From Deltaproteobacteria bacterium (GTDB lineage: Bacteria; Desulfobacterota; Syntrophia; Syntrophales; UBA2185), in contig JAPLJS010000106.1 in the NCBI GenBank assembly GCA_026388545.1, positions 1 to 39,552 on the forward strand: a DNA stretch of 39,552 nucleotides, written 5' to 3'. This document shows, one piece after another, positions 25,305-33,376 of this stretch. The notes beneath the pieces are model-generated. The model was not told where the DNA came from. It searched no databases and saw nothing but the letters and a program-made list of their open reading frames with translations. A program made the translations under genes and the position numbers. The stretch's first letter is position 1, and each line of letters starts with the position of its first letter.

Positions 25305-26828
25305 ATGCCCAAAGTCCGCTCGCTCACGGCGAAGGCCGATTACAGAGGCCCCGGCGGCAAAGGAAAATTTTACACCACAGATGTACAGATCGACTGGGAG
25401 GGGCCGGTGCTCCACTACAAAGAAGTCATCTTCTGGAAGAAGCTTGCCTTCAAGGACGTCGTCAAGTGGCAGTTGAGTTTCGAGCCGGGCGGCAAACCCG
25501 ATAAGTTCGGCAGGCTGAAGATTCTTCACATCATCAAACTGCATACGACGGAATTGCGGGAGTTCGCCCTCCATCCCGACGTCTTCGAAACCTGGCTCTA
25601 CTGGATCATACGGAGCCTGGTCAAGCATTCAAAGATCTCTCTGTCGAAGGAACAAATTAAGCAGAGTCCATTGCTTGAAAAGCATAAAGTCAAGACCACC
25701 GCCTTCCAGAACGTATCCGTGTTTGAACGCACCCACCAGATCTTCATCAACACGCTCAATATTCTTGAGTCTCCTGATAAACAAAAACAAGTGCCCTCAT
25801 ATTTCGACAAAGGGGAAGGAGGAACAGACTTTGGCAGCATCAAAAGGCGTCTCGGCTCAGGTGGAAGCGGAACAAATATCTATGAAATCATGAAGCGGCT
25901 TGAACCGATCAAGATCGGTGAAGAAGCGCGCGAGGAACCCGTGGCAGTCAAGATCTCGGGTACGGATATAAAGGATGAAAAAGTAAAAGACGCCATGACC
26001 GATTTAATTAAGGAAGCCCGTGTGCTGGCGCTGCTCGGGATACACCCGAACATCGTAGGGCTTGTCGACACGGTGCTTTCCGAAAATCGCTTATGTCTCT
26101 TCATGGAAATGGGCAACGGCGATCTCACGCATCTAAAAAACGAAACCCTCACGAAGCATCTCGTCCTCCTGTACGCCCAGGGCATCCTGGCAGGTATTGC
26201 CCACATGCACAAGTGCCGCGTCTTTCACCTGGACATGAAACCCCAAAACGTGATCATCTGCAAGGGCGACTTCGCCAAGATCATTGATTTCGGACTCGCC
26301 ATGAGCTCCACGCTTCATAGCAAGGCCGGACGATTTTGGATTCTTCCTGACCCGGGAAGCTGGAACTTCGGCACCGGTGGCTACATCGGCCCCGAAGTCT
26401 GGGATTGGGGAAGTAGAGATGACATAATAACCAGCGCCGATCTCGCTAAGAGAGATAGCTTTGCCGTGGGAATGACCATAATCAACGGCCTGCTCGCCCC
26501 GTTCCTGGAAATGGATGAAGTGAAAGTCAACTTCGGTGAGCAGCAGCCACAGGTTCTCGGTCGCATACAAACTTGGAAGGACCGGCTTCGCAGCAAGAAC
26601 GTCAGCGAAGATCTACGGAAAAAAGGGCTGCTGGATCTTGCCGAAACAGCCTGCGGCCTGATTGAGGAAGATCCCCAACAACGATGGACCATAGAGCGGG
26701 CTGCGGAGTTGTTGAAGGCGGACCGAAAAAAGTTGCGGCGGGAGCACACGTCGAATCGTAACGATGTTCTGACCGCCTTGAAGGACCGGAACAAGAAGAT
26801 TGACCAGCTCAAGAAGTGGGGGGTCTGA
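25305..26828 (+). CDS. Serine/threonine protein kinase with N-terminal strand-rich domain
   Basis: A cytoplasmic Hanks-type kinase of 507 residues. The first 170 residues form a separate strand-rich domain of unknown type. The kinase domain has a glycine loop LGSGGSGTNIYEI (from about 183), VAVK with Lys216, the catalytic loop HLDMKPQNV with Asp310 (HLD replaces HRD), DFGLA with Asp328, and GTGGYIGPEVWDW in the activation segment. All catalytic residues are present. No membrane segment or extracellular sensor is seen, unlike PpkA proteins. It may control this T6SS by phosphorylation, with the PP2C-type phosphatase at 32028-33272 as opponent, which is inference from context. The ATG 25305 has GAAAGGA upstream, better than TTG 25260. 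Confidence 0.85.
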   Translation: MPKVRSLTAKADYRGPGGKGKFYTTDVQIDWEGPVLHYKEVIFWKKLAFKDVVKWQLSFEPGGKPDKFGRLKILHIIKLHTTELREFALHPDVFETWLYWIIRSLVKHSKISLSKEQIKQSPLLEKHKVKTTAFQNVSVFERTHQIFINTLNILESPDKQKQVPSYFDKGEGGTDFGSIKRRLGSGGSGTNIYEIMKRLEPIKIGEEAREEPVAVKISGTDIKDEKVKDAMTDLIKEARVLALLGIHPNIVGLVDTVLSENRLCLFMEMGNGDLTHLKNETLTKHLVLLYAQGILAGIAHMHKCRVFHLDMKPQNVIICKGDFAKIIDFGLAMSSTLHSKAGRFWILPDPGSWNFGTGGYIGPEVWDWGSRDDIITSADLAKRDSFAVGMTIINGLLAPFLEMDEVKVNFGEQQPQVLGRIQTWKDRLRSKNVSEDLRKKGLLDLAETACGLIEEDPQQRWTIERAAELLKADRKKLRREHTSNRNDVLTALKDRNKKIDQLKKWGV

Positions 26829-26890
26829 CAAATGCAGATTTCTCAGTCACTCCGTTCCTTCGAAATGACGCCTTTTTTTGCAGGTTGGTA

Positions 26891-28018
26891 CTACGTACGA
26901 ATTGAGGATACAGTTTTCTTCCGGATAATCATCATATGAACCAGGTATTCCATGACACTCCGGTCATGAAGTCTCAGGGTCCAGGGGACGTCTTCTTCCG
27001 AGAGGAGTTCAAGTTCTTCGACCGCGTGGGGGTTGCCGCCACCGGAAAAGAGGGATCGCAGGATGGCGGGGCTTGCGCCTTTATGCTCCGACCGCTGCGA
27101 GTGGCCTCCCAGCCACGCTTCCACCGGTGTGGCGTGTGCGGTCCAGTCATAGGGGGTTGAGACGACGGCATTGCCGCCGGGCATGAGTATCCGGCCGACT
27201 TCTTTCAAGTGGTCATAGGGAGACCACGCACAGTCGAGGACATTGAGGCTCACACCCGCGGAGAAAGTATTTTCCAAAAAAGGAAGAGCTGTCGCGTCAC
27301 ATACCCAGAAATCGACATTTGCCGCCTTTTCAAATACTGCCGGAAAATTCCTGCGTTCAAACGCGATACCCCCACGGCGCCGGGGATAGGAAACGTATCC
27401 ATTTTCCAGAATTGTCGCGGCTGTCTTCAGCATGCCGAAGTTTAGATCCACACCCAGGACGAGTTCATCACACGTGTGCGCAAGTTCAAACGTTGTGCGG
27501 CCGACCGCGCAGCCCATATCGATCACCGGCCCTTTCACCGTGCGCTCCATTAACGGGCGTCCACGCCTCAGCAATTTCACTATCGATCCCGGCGAAACGG
27601 AAGGTTGCGTTGATTCTTCAGGGTCCAGATCGCCGTAATGATCAAACGCGTAGGTGCTGAGATGCTGTCGTTGGGAATCAAAGGCCGATCCCGGGCCGAA
27701 ACAGTCCCCCAGGATGCTTTCCATGGTGTCGGTCAGATCGTCCCTGCAAAGGACCGGAAGAAAATTCTGTGAAATATAGGTTCTCAGGTTTGCTACAATC
27801 ACCGGGATGCCGTCAAGCACCGGATATTCGCTGAGGCACTGATGGTTTGAACAAACGAGAATCCCTTCTATTATCGAATCGTTGCCCTCTTTGAGGACGG
27901 CTCGGATCTCAAGCAACGATTCGCGTCCGGCTGACCGGCATACCGGGCACAAGGGTTTGAGTTTTTCAAAGTGAAGCTGTTTGATGAGGCTTACCCTCCA
28001 ATCATCACTGTCGGGCAT
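26891..28018 (-). CDS. SAM-dependent methyltransferase with zinc-ribbon N-terminus
   Basis: From the ATG at 28018 this is a 375-residue class I methyltransferase. The N-terminus carries a Trm112-like zinc ribbon: CPVC, then CSNHQC, followed by EYPVLDGIPVIV. The Rossmann domain has motif I VIDMGCAVGRTTFELA, motif II LVLGVDLNFGML, and a later acidic and hydrophobic block FWVCDATALPFLENTFSAG with the downstream EVGRILMPGGNAVVSTP typical of this class. The substrate cannot be told. Its start overlaps the end of the PAAR gene by 28 bases, so the two are probably co-translated, which ties a methyltransferase to the spike tip and effector run. It faces the kinase gene tail to tail, 62 bases apart. 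Confidence 0.8.
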   Translation of the reverse strand: MPDSDDWRVSLIKQLHFEKLKPLCPVCRSAGRESLLEIRAVLKEGNDSIIEGILVCSNHQCLSEYPVLDGIPVIVANLRTYISQNFLPVLCRDDLTDTMESILGDCFGPGSAFDSQRQHLSTYAFDHYGDLDPEESTQPSVSPGSIVKLLRRGRPLMERTVKGPVIDMGCAVGRTTFELAHTCDELVLGVDLNFGMLKTAATILENGYVSYPRRRGGIAFERRNFPAVFEKAANVDFWVCDATALPFLENTFSAGVSLNVLDCAWSPYDHLKEVGRILMPGGNAVVSTPYDWTAHATPVEAWLGGHSQRSEHKGASPAILRSLFSGGGNPHAVEELELLSEEDVPWTLRLHDRSVMEYLVHMMIIRKKTVSSIRT

Positions 28019-28374
28019 CCGGGCGGCATGATTTTTCCCACAGGGGCGGGAATCGGCGCCACACAACTGGTGTGAGCGGTTAAATCATTGACTCTGGCAG
28101 CGGGCAACCCGCCGATCATGACGGTCGCCGATCCCATGACTACTGTACCGGGGCCTCCGGGCACACAACCGGGAAGTATACATGGCATGGTCGTGCTTCC
28201 GAGTTGCGCGGCAGGCTGGTTGCCGATGAGCACCGTAAACACACCGGTGATTATTGCTAACGGAAGCGCCGGGTGGGGCACAGGCGTGGGAACAGGCGCC
28301 GGCGGATGGATGGGGGCGTGGCAGTGGGGTGTGTCCTGTCTTACCATATCGCCTATGCGTGCAGCAGCCGGCAT
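27991..28374 (-). CDS. PAAR-domain spike tip protein
   Basis: A 127-residue PAAR protein that would cap the VgrG or beta-helix needle and help carry effectors. It begins MPAAARIGDMVRQDTPHCH, a normal PAAR start with His residues suited to the zinc site. It then has a Pro-rich insertion, the VLIGNQPAAQLGS and VMIGGLPAARVNDLTAH blocks, and the closing CPTVMIGG. No C-terminal toxin domain is attached, so cargo would be loaded by other means. The gene lies downstream of the second beta-helix gene and overlaps the methyltransferase start. No other PAAR gene was seen in the window. Confidence 0.9.
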   Translation of the reverse strand: MPAAARIGDMVRQDTPHCHAPIHPPAPVPTPVPHPALPLAIITGVFTVLIGNQPAAQLGSTTMPCILPGCVPGGPGTVVMGSATVMIGGLPAARVNDLTAHTSCVAPIPAPVGKIMPPGCPTVMIGG

Positions 28375-28410
28375 AATTTATCCTCCCGATGTTTGCATCC
28401 TTCTGAGAAA

Positions 28411-28506
28411 CTTCCCCTCCCCTGGTGGGAGGGGAATGAGGGGAGGGGGTAGATGAATCGTATTTTCACCCTCACCCTTACCCTCTCCCATCGAGGGAGA
28501 GGGAAT
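28411..28506. repeat. Composite palindromic repeat (two repeat types)
   Basis: The first part (28411-28451) is nearly identical to the C/G-rich repeat at 20932, with CCCCTCCC and GGGAGGGG arms. The second part (about 28468-28504) is a different type, CCCTCACCC followed by CCCTCTCCC and its inverted copy GGGAGAGGG. Both occur again, reversed, near 34800-34881. The element fills the space between the beta-helix gene and PAAR gene. Confidence 0.65.
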
Positions 28507-28514
28507 ATGAACCG

Positions 28515-28901
28515 TCAGTTCAGGTGGATCATCTTTCCGTCTACGCGGATTTCGTCGTCGGAATGGATGTCCATCTTTTTTGCAGAGTCTATTTCCAGAC
28601 TCCCCTCGCTCTCCACCACCGCTTCTTCTTTGGCGTGTATTGTTATCTTCTTTGCTTCCAGGGTAATGGTTTCGGTTGACTTGAGCTCCAGGTGAGCCCC
28701 GCGCACGGTAACAACCGGCCCGGCGTCGGTCATACGAACCGTCATGGCGATTTCCCCCTTCGGATTGACGATCTGGATAAGATCCTCCTTTTCATCGGAG
28801 TGAACGATGATCTGACGGCCGGAGTCAAGCTGCATTCGCTTTTTTGTATCCTGAGAGACATCTGAGGGCTTCAGATTTATGACATTCGCCTTTTTACTCA
28901 T
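28515..28901 (-). CDS. Second stand-alone beta-helix spike protein (VgrG C-terminal-like)
   Basis: A 128-residue protein. After an N-terminal part of about 50 residues it has the repeated short strands of a gp5/VgrG-like beta-helix: VVTVRGAHLELKSTETITL, then EAKKITIHAKEEAVVE and KKMDIHSDDEIRVDGKMIHL. Together with the PAAR gene downstream it would provide a needle and tip for a VgrG without needle. The start at ATG 28901 is supported by GGAGG ten bases upstream; a GTG at 28907 is too close to that site. It lies between the lipase and PAAR genes in the same direction, likely one transcript. Confidence 0.75.
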   Translation of the reverse strand: MSKKANVINLKPSDVSQDTKKRMQLDSGRQIIVHSDEKEDLIQIVNPKGEIAMTVRMTDAGPVVTVRGAHLELKSTETITLEAKKITIHAKEEAVVESEGSLEIDSAKKMDIHSDDEIRVDGKMIHLN

Positions 28902-28961
28902 ATACACTAAACCTCCTTCGCAATTCTGCCCGACAGCGGATTGATTTGCAAATCATTTCCG

Positions 28962-30398
28962 TCATTTTTTTAAATTAATCGGTACCTGGACCTTTGTTAA
29001 GCCCTTCTTTATGGTCCCTTTTATAAATTGGTTTTTGTTGTCTATCACGTTTCCACTCGGGTCCAGACGAACTGATTCTACTTCTTTTGTCGTTATCGCT
29101 TTATAGCCGCCATTTCCGCTTAATGTATAGGTAAGCTCCCGATGTTCCTCCATGTCATGGGCGGCAGGGGATATTTTATCCTTGGAATCCAATTGCCATA
29201 GATTTTTTACGTGTTTCCATACGGCATCAGGGCCGGTTGGTGTATGCGGTACGGGATCTTGACGTCGATTGATGCGCCATGCCCTATAAGATTGGGCTTT
29301 GGTACTATGTGTCAACGCAAATCTAATATTAAACCATTCGGAGAAAGTTTCTCCTCCTACTCGAGGGCTTGCAAAATTATATAACACGACATCATATCCC
29401 AAACAAAACAAATCCGCCGTACATACCGTTGATAGCGCACCTCCCAGGCTATGACCGGTAACGCAGATGAGAGGATAATCTCGAAGTTTTTTCCTGTCTT
29501 TTTGATAGGGAAGCCCAAAATCCGATAAAATTGAAAGAATCTGGTTACGTGTACTTACATATGTGTCCCGAAATCCTTTATGTACCTTTCCGATAGGCCT
29601 AAAAAAATAATTATTATACGTAGCAGGGGGACTAAAATGATCAACAACCTCTTTTGTGTAAAAGTCTGTTTTCTCCATATTGAAGTCCGTTCTCCAGTCC
29701 GGACTCGATGTTTTTGAATCACCCTGTGTTCCGCGAAACGCAATGAAGACAATATCAGCATTATTCAATTTGCCTTTTGCTACAAATCCGAAAGGCTCGA
29801 GTGCTTTTTTGCTCTTTTTCCCTGCAATTCCCTCAAATAGCTTATACGTCCAACCTTTTAACACTGCCCTCGCTTCACTTGCTTCAAAAAATTTTAGTTT
29901 TCTACTATAACTTTCGGATTTTAACTCCTTTTTTTTTAAAAGGTGATGTTCATAACTCTTGTCTGTTGTGACTTTTTTTAATTCAACTGCGCCTTCCTCA
30001 AGTGTAAAGGTGAATGTATCCGTCTTCGGGTTAAATTTTTTAAATGAGCTGTTATTCTTGAGCCATTGTAATCCTTCTTTATAGAGCGGGTGCTGCAAAT
30101 ACCATTGTTTTAGATTGCTTTGAGCCAAAAATTGCGCATACATTTCTTCGGACCATGTTTGGCCCACATCAGTTCGCTGATTATAAGGGATATAGGCAAG
30201 CTGGGCGAAATCAGATGCTTTACAGGCGATATGCGGATTTAAAGCTTTTAATGTTAAAAGAGAAGAGCTTTTTATAGATCCCTGGGCTGCCAGTCCGTAT
30301 ACTTTCGCAAAAGGGTCCAGGTCCATCATCGTTTTAATTGATTTTGTTTTTTTCCAACGGGCAGAGTCATTATTAAGCTTTTCATATTGCAGCGTCAT
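28962..30398 (-). CDS. Class 3 lipase (alpha/beta hydrolase), likely T6SS effector
   Basis: A 478-residue lipase. The core of fungal-type class 3 lipases is visible: VFIAFRGTQG at the oxyanion region, KVHKGFRDTY, then the nucleophile elbow GHSLGG with Ser317. It continues with LYNFASPRVGG, the acid Asp381 in RRQDPVPHTP and a His at 414 or 419 (AAHDMEEH). It would cleave membrane phospholipids or other lipids. There is no signal peptide, which suits delivery by the T6SS. The gene lies upstream of a beta-helix gene and PAAR, the usual place for a T6SS lipase effector (Tle-like). It is strongly AT-rich compared with the gene before it, which suggests separate transfer. No immunity gene is recognised next to it. 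The start has GGAG upstream. Confidence 0.85.
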   Translation of the reverse strand: MTLQYEKLNNDSARWKKTKSIKTMMDLDPFAKVYGLAAQGSIKSSSLLTLKALNPHIACKASDFAQLAYIPYNQRTDVGQTWSEEMYAQFLAQSNLKQWYLQHPLYKEGLQWLKNNSSFKKFNPKTDTFTFTLEEGAVELKKVTTDKSYEHHLLKKKELKSESYSRKLKFFEASEARAVLKGWTYKLFEGIAGKKSKKALEPFGFVAKGKLNNADIVFIAFRGTQGDSKTSSPDWRTDFNMEKTDFYTKEVVDHFSPPATYNNYFFRPIGKVHKGFRDTYVSTRNQILSILSDFGLPYQKDRKKLRDYPLICVTGHSLGGALSTVCTADLFCLGYDVVLYNFASPRVGGETFSEWFNIRFALTHSTKAQSYRAWRINRRQDPVPHTPTGPDAVWKHVKNLWQLDSKDKISPAAHDMEEHRELTYTLSGNGGYKAITTKEVESVRLDPSGNVIDNKNQFIKGTIKKGLTKVQVPINLKK

Positions 30399-30505
30399 AA
30401 TTCTTCTCCTTCACAATAAAGCCTACACATTAAAAGATAGAACTGCTCCACCTTGTGCCTATGTGTTCCCGCTAACTACCTGCAAGGACAGGCGCCCGCT
30501 GAGGG

Positions 30506-30554
30506 GGTGGTCAAGAGAAAAACACCAGTCTCCTAGGCGCCTGTTTTGACCACC
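30506..30554. repeat. Inverted repeat over the 3' end of the toxin gene
   Basis: GGTGGTCAA (30506-30514) and TTGACCACC (30546-30554) are perfect 9-bp inverted copies around 31 bases that include the stop codon of the ADP-ribosyltransferase gene. On the minus strand the loop contains GTTTTT. It may act as a weak terminator or RNA structure between the toxin and the lipase gene. Confidence 0.35.
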
Positions 30555-31816
30555 TTAATCGGCCAACTGAAGAGTTTGAGAAGCTCGGCCCGCTTGGTCT
30601 TCGGGAGCACGCTCTGGTTCGTCGTCAGGTAGACTTTCGAGTCCCAGACATACTCCACCCCCTTCTTGCACGCTTTTCGCCAGGCGACGATGTCGGACCA
30701 TTCGGTGCCGCCAGGCACCGAGATCTCGTATTCCTCGTACCGCGGCTTCAAGAAGGTGGCCTTCACATCCACGGCGTCTCGGCACCGCGCCGCATAGATC
30801 CATCCGTCGCTGTTCCCCTTCGTCGCCATGCGCATGAACTTGTAGGCGGTGCCGATGTTGCGCGACCACGAAACATAGCCAGAGTAGTCGGAGCCCCAGC
30901 TGGCCTGATGATCAAAGCTGTCCAGCACTTCCAACGTGCCTCGCGGCGCCTGCCGGTCATCCCGGATGGCGTTTGGTTGCATTCCCCCGAGCGCCTGGAT
31001 GTCGACCGGGGGTCGCGTGTCGCCGCGGAAGCCGTATTCCGAAACCACGACGTAGCCTGCCTTCGGGTCGATGAGGGGCGACCGGAAATCGCGATCTTCG
31101 CCGCCCGCGAACGACCCGACTTTCCCGGACGTTGGATGGTAGTTGCCGAGGACCGTGTTCTTGATGTGCTGGCCGTAAAGTTGGCCGTCCTGGCTGCCAC
31201 GGTCCGCCCCAAGCCTCCAGGTATGGAGGTACCCAGCCGGATCTTTTGGAAGCGAGACCCCGACCGGGCTCACCGCTTCGACCTCGCGGTAGAGGTTACC
31301 GTCCAGGAACTTCTTGCCATAGGTGAGCATCCGCTCCATGTAGATGCTGATATCGCCCACCGTGAATGCGGAAGTGCGCCATCCGGTGTAAGCGCTGTGA
31401 ATGATGCCAAGCGCGTCGAAGCCGGACTTGAGTGCCTTCATGATGAGACCGGGGCAGTTCTCGATCGCCGAGCCGAATGTCCGCCCTTTGAGGTACTCAC
31501 TGCGCTTTTCGTGCGTAAAACCCTTCAGATCCGTGTAGATCGTCTCGGAGAAGAGGTCGAGGTACGCCATGCGTGGAGCGTCTTTGGGGCTGAAGTCCCA
31601 AAGGAGCCTGTAAGTGAATTTGGCCTCGTTGTCTCTTACGAACTTCTCGTCGATCTTGACCCACTTCTTCTGCCCGGGATGGAGGTATGCCCCAGCGTGC
31701 CAGTCGACAACGTCCCCGCTGTAGATGGTCACAGGCCGGTGAAACGTGAGAAAGCAGATGTCGGGCATGCCGGTCACCTGGGTCAGATAGATGCCCTTCT
31801 TTTCATCCTTCTTCAT
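30533..31816 (-). CDS. Cholera-toxin-A-like ADP-ribosyltransferase, likely T6SS effector
   Basis: A 427-residue protein whose C-terminal third matches the catalytic layout of the CtxA/heat-labile enterotoxin family. YGFRGDTRPPVDIQ with Arg264 equals the YRADSRPP region and is followed by LGGMQP. GYVSWSRN (Ser316-Trp-Ser318) sits where CtxA has its STS motif. GWIYAARC fits the following strand, and EEYEISVPGG gives the Glu362-x-Glu364 pair of arginine-specific transferases. It would move ADP-ribose from NAD to a target protein. The N-terminal 250 residues are not recognised and could direct loading. No signal peptide is present, unlike classical AB5 toxins, and no B-subunit gene is nearby. The ATG 31816 has AAAGGAG upstream, better than 31849. 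It is GC-rich compared with the next gene and has its own promoter. Confidence 0.75.
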   Translation of the reverse strand: MKKDEKKGIYLTQVTGMPDICFLTFHRPVTIYSGDVVDWHAGAYLHPGQKKWVKIDEKFVRDNEAKFTYRLLWDFSPKDAPRMAYLDLFSETIYTDLKGFTHEKRSEYLKGRTFGSAIENCPGLIMKALKSGFDALGIIHSAYTGWRTSAFTVGDISIYMERMLTYGKKFLDGNLYREVEAVSPVGVSLPKDPAGYLHTWRLGADRGSQDGQLYGQHIKNTVLGNYHPTSGKVGSFAGGEDRDFRSPLIDPKAGYVVVSEYGFRGDTRPPVDIQALGGMQPNAIRDDRQAPRGTLEVLDSFDHQASWGSDYSGYVSWSRNIGTAYKFMRMATKGNSDGWIYAARCRDAVDVKATFLKPRYEEYEISVPGGTEWSDIVAWRKACKKGVEYVWDSKVYLTTNQSVLPKTKRAELLKLFSWPIKVVKTGA

Positions 31817-31956
31817 CGTTGCTCCTTTGGCGCGGCCGATCTCGAGCAACCGTCGCTCGCGCCTGATATAGTCGCCTACTGCATTTCAAAACAACGGTAA
31901 AAGCTAAAATAAATCTGCATTATTAATCTATATTATGTCCCCGGAATTGCCCCGAA

Positions 31957-31985
31957 AGTATAGGAAATGGTGCGTAATGTGTCAA
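31957..31985 (-). promoter_or_regulatory. Sigma70 promoter of the ADP-ribosyltransferase gene
   Basis: On the minus strand TTGACA (31985-31980), exactly 17 bases, TATACT (31962-31957). The start would lie about 135 bases before the gene. The flanks resemble two other promoters at 33328 and 34948, including an AAAT and TCTC-like stretch just upstream of the -35 box. Confidence 0.6.
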
Positions 31986-32027
31986 GAGAAATGACCGAAA
32001 TCATGGCCGCATCATACATACGTAACA

Positions 32028-33272
32028 TTAACAGAGACAAGTCGAACGGATTGCCAGAAGGGTAATATCATCGTCCTGGAAAGCTTCGGCCTGGTGCGCC
32101 TTCAATCTCTGCAAGATTTGGTTACATACCGTCTGGGCGCTCTGCCCGGAAAGGGATATTAGGGAATCATGGAGCCGATCCCGGCCAAAAGATTCGCCCA
32201 AGGGGTTGCGGCTGTCCGTCACTCCGTCGGTGTAGCAGACCAGCATGCCGCCGGGCGGTATGGTGATCTGCTTTTCATCAAAGACGGGTTCTCCCAGTAT
32301 GCCGATTGCCTGACCGGGCTTGCGTGAAAGCGCCTCGACTTTTCCCCCGGCAGTAATGAGTACAGGCATTTCGTGGCCGGCGCGGGCGAAATCGAATTCG
32401 CCGCTCTCGTGGTACAAAACGCCAAAGAGGACGGTGACGAAGAGATCGGATTGTTTCAGTTGAATCAAATGACGATTAACCCGCTGCAGGACATATCCGG
32501 GAGAGCCGCCGTGGGACGCCTCCGAAGCTATGAGGGCATGCGTCCGCGCCATGAAGATGGCCGAAGGAACCCCTTTATCCGCTACATCACCAATGACAAT
32601 GCCGATGCGATCATTGCTTATTGAAAAGACATCGTAAAAATCACCTCCGACCATCCGGGCCGGAACCATCAAAGCGCCGAAGTCGAACCCGGCTACCTGC
32701 GGCAGTTCCTGCGGCAGGATACTGATCTGGATTTCCGCCGCAACCTGTAGTTCACGCTCCAGACGTTCTTTCTCGATGATCTGATCCTGGGCGGCCTTGA
32801 GTTCGTCGTAGGCCTTTTGTAACTGACGATTCTTTTCCTGCAGATCGCGGAAAGCGGCTGTGTTCGTGGCGTCCAGCCGTTTGCTGAGCGTCTGCACGAT
32901 CGCATAGGCCAAAGTGGGCCGGCGGTTAAGCAGGCCGTCAAAGTCGGCACGGGTCATCAACCACAGCCGCGACGGGGCGCTGGCGCGGACGCTGGCCGTG
33001 CGAAGCCCGCCGGGGATCACCAGGCTCATTTCACCAATGAACTCGCCCGGCCCCAGGGTGGCCAGTATTTTTTCATCCTGTGAACCTAACCCGATGACCA
33101 CTTCCAGGCTGCCCTCAATGACGATGTAGAGACTTTCTCCGGACTCGCTCTCACGGAAGAGCACGGCCCCGGATTCGACCTCGATCACCCGGAGCGTCGA
33201 AACCAGGTAATCAATCTCGGTCTTCGGCAGGTCGCTCAACAATGGGACTTGGCGGAGGAGTTCAGCGTTCAA
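32028..33272 (-). CDS. cNMP-binding domain PP2C/RsbU-type serine phosphatase
   Basis: A cytoplasmic two-domain protein of 414 residues. A cyclic-nucleotide-binding-type domain (about 5-125) includes LPKTEIDYLVSTLR, GSLEVVIG and LGPGEFIGEMSL. A coiled-coil linker (about 140-185) follows. The SpoIIE/RsbU PP2C domain (about 185-410) has metal-site motifs GGDFYDVF, GDVADKGVPSA, YTDGVTDSRN and DDDITLLAIR. It should remove phosphate from Ser or Thr, perhaps from targets of the kinase at 25305 or from an anti-sigma-type partner. The start is TTG 33272 with AGGTG just before it, giving a normal domain start. No anti-sigma or anti-anti-sigma gene is seen in the window. It has its own promoter. Confidence 0.9.
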   Translation of the reverse strand: MNAELLRQVPLLSDLPKTEIDYLVSTLRVIEVESGAVLFRESESGESLYIVIEGSLEVVIGLGSQDEKILATLGPGEFIGEMSLVIPGGLRTASVRASAPSRLWLMTRADFDGLLNRRPTLAYAIVQTLSKRLDATNTAAFRDLQEKNRQLQKAYDELKAAQDQIIEKERLERELQVAAEIQISILPQELPQVAGFDFGALMVPARMVGGDFYDVFSISNDRIGIVIGDVADKGVPSAIFMARTHALIASEASHGGSPGYVLQRVNRHLIQLKQSDLFVTVLFGVLYHESGEFDFARAGHEMPVLITAGGKVEALSRKPGQAIGILGEPVFDEKQITIPPGGMLVCYTDGVTDSRNPLGESFGRDRLHDSLISLSGQSAQTVCNQILQRLKAHQAEAFQDDDITLLAIRSTCLC

Positions 33273-33327
33273 GGTTCACCTGTCAGGGTTTGTTTTCTTT
33301 GATAAGAAATTGCGTTTCTGTGTGGGG

Positions 33328-33356
33328 AGTGTAGGGAAAAGTAAGGAGTGTGTCAA
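33328..33356 (-). promoter_or_regulatory. Sigma70 promoter of the phosphatase gene
   Basis: On the minus strand TTGACA (33356-33351), 17 bases, TACACT (33333-33328). It lies 55 bases before the TTG start at 33272. Sequence around it is a diverged copy of the promoters at 31957 and 34948. Confidence 0.6.
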
Positions 33357-33376
33357 GGATAAATGACTGATCGATC

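Noticed and set aside
28411..28506. CRISPR array
   Set aside because: The repeats are palindromic, scattered singly over the window and differ in orientation; there are no regular spacers and no cas genes.
30908..31900. 330-residue open frame antisense to the ADP-ribosyltransferase gene
   Set aside because: It is a mirror frame of a GC-rich gene; the minus-strand frame has a ribosome site, a promoter and recognisable motifs, while the plus frame has none.
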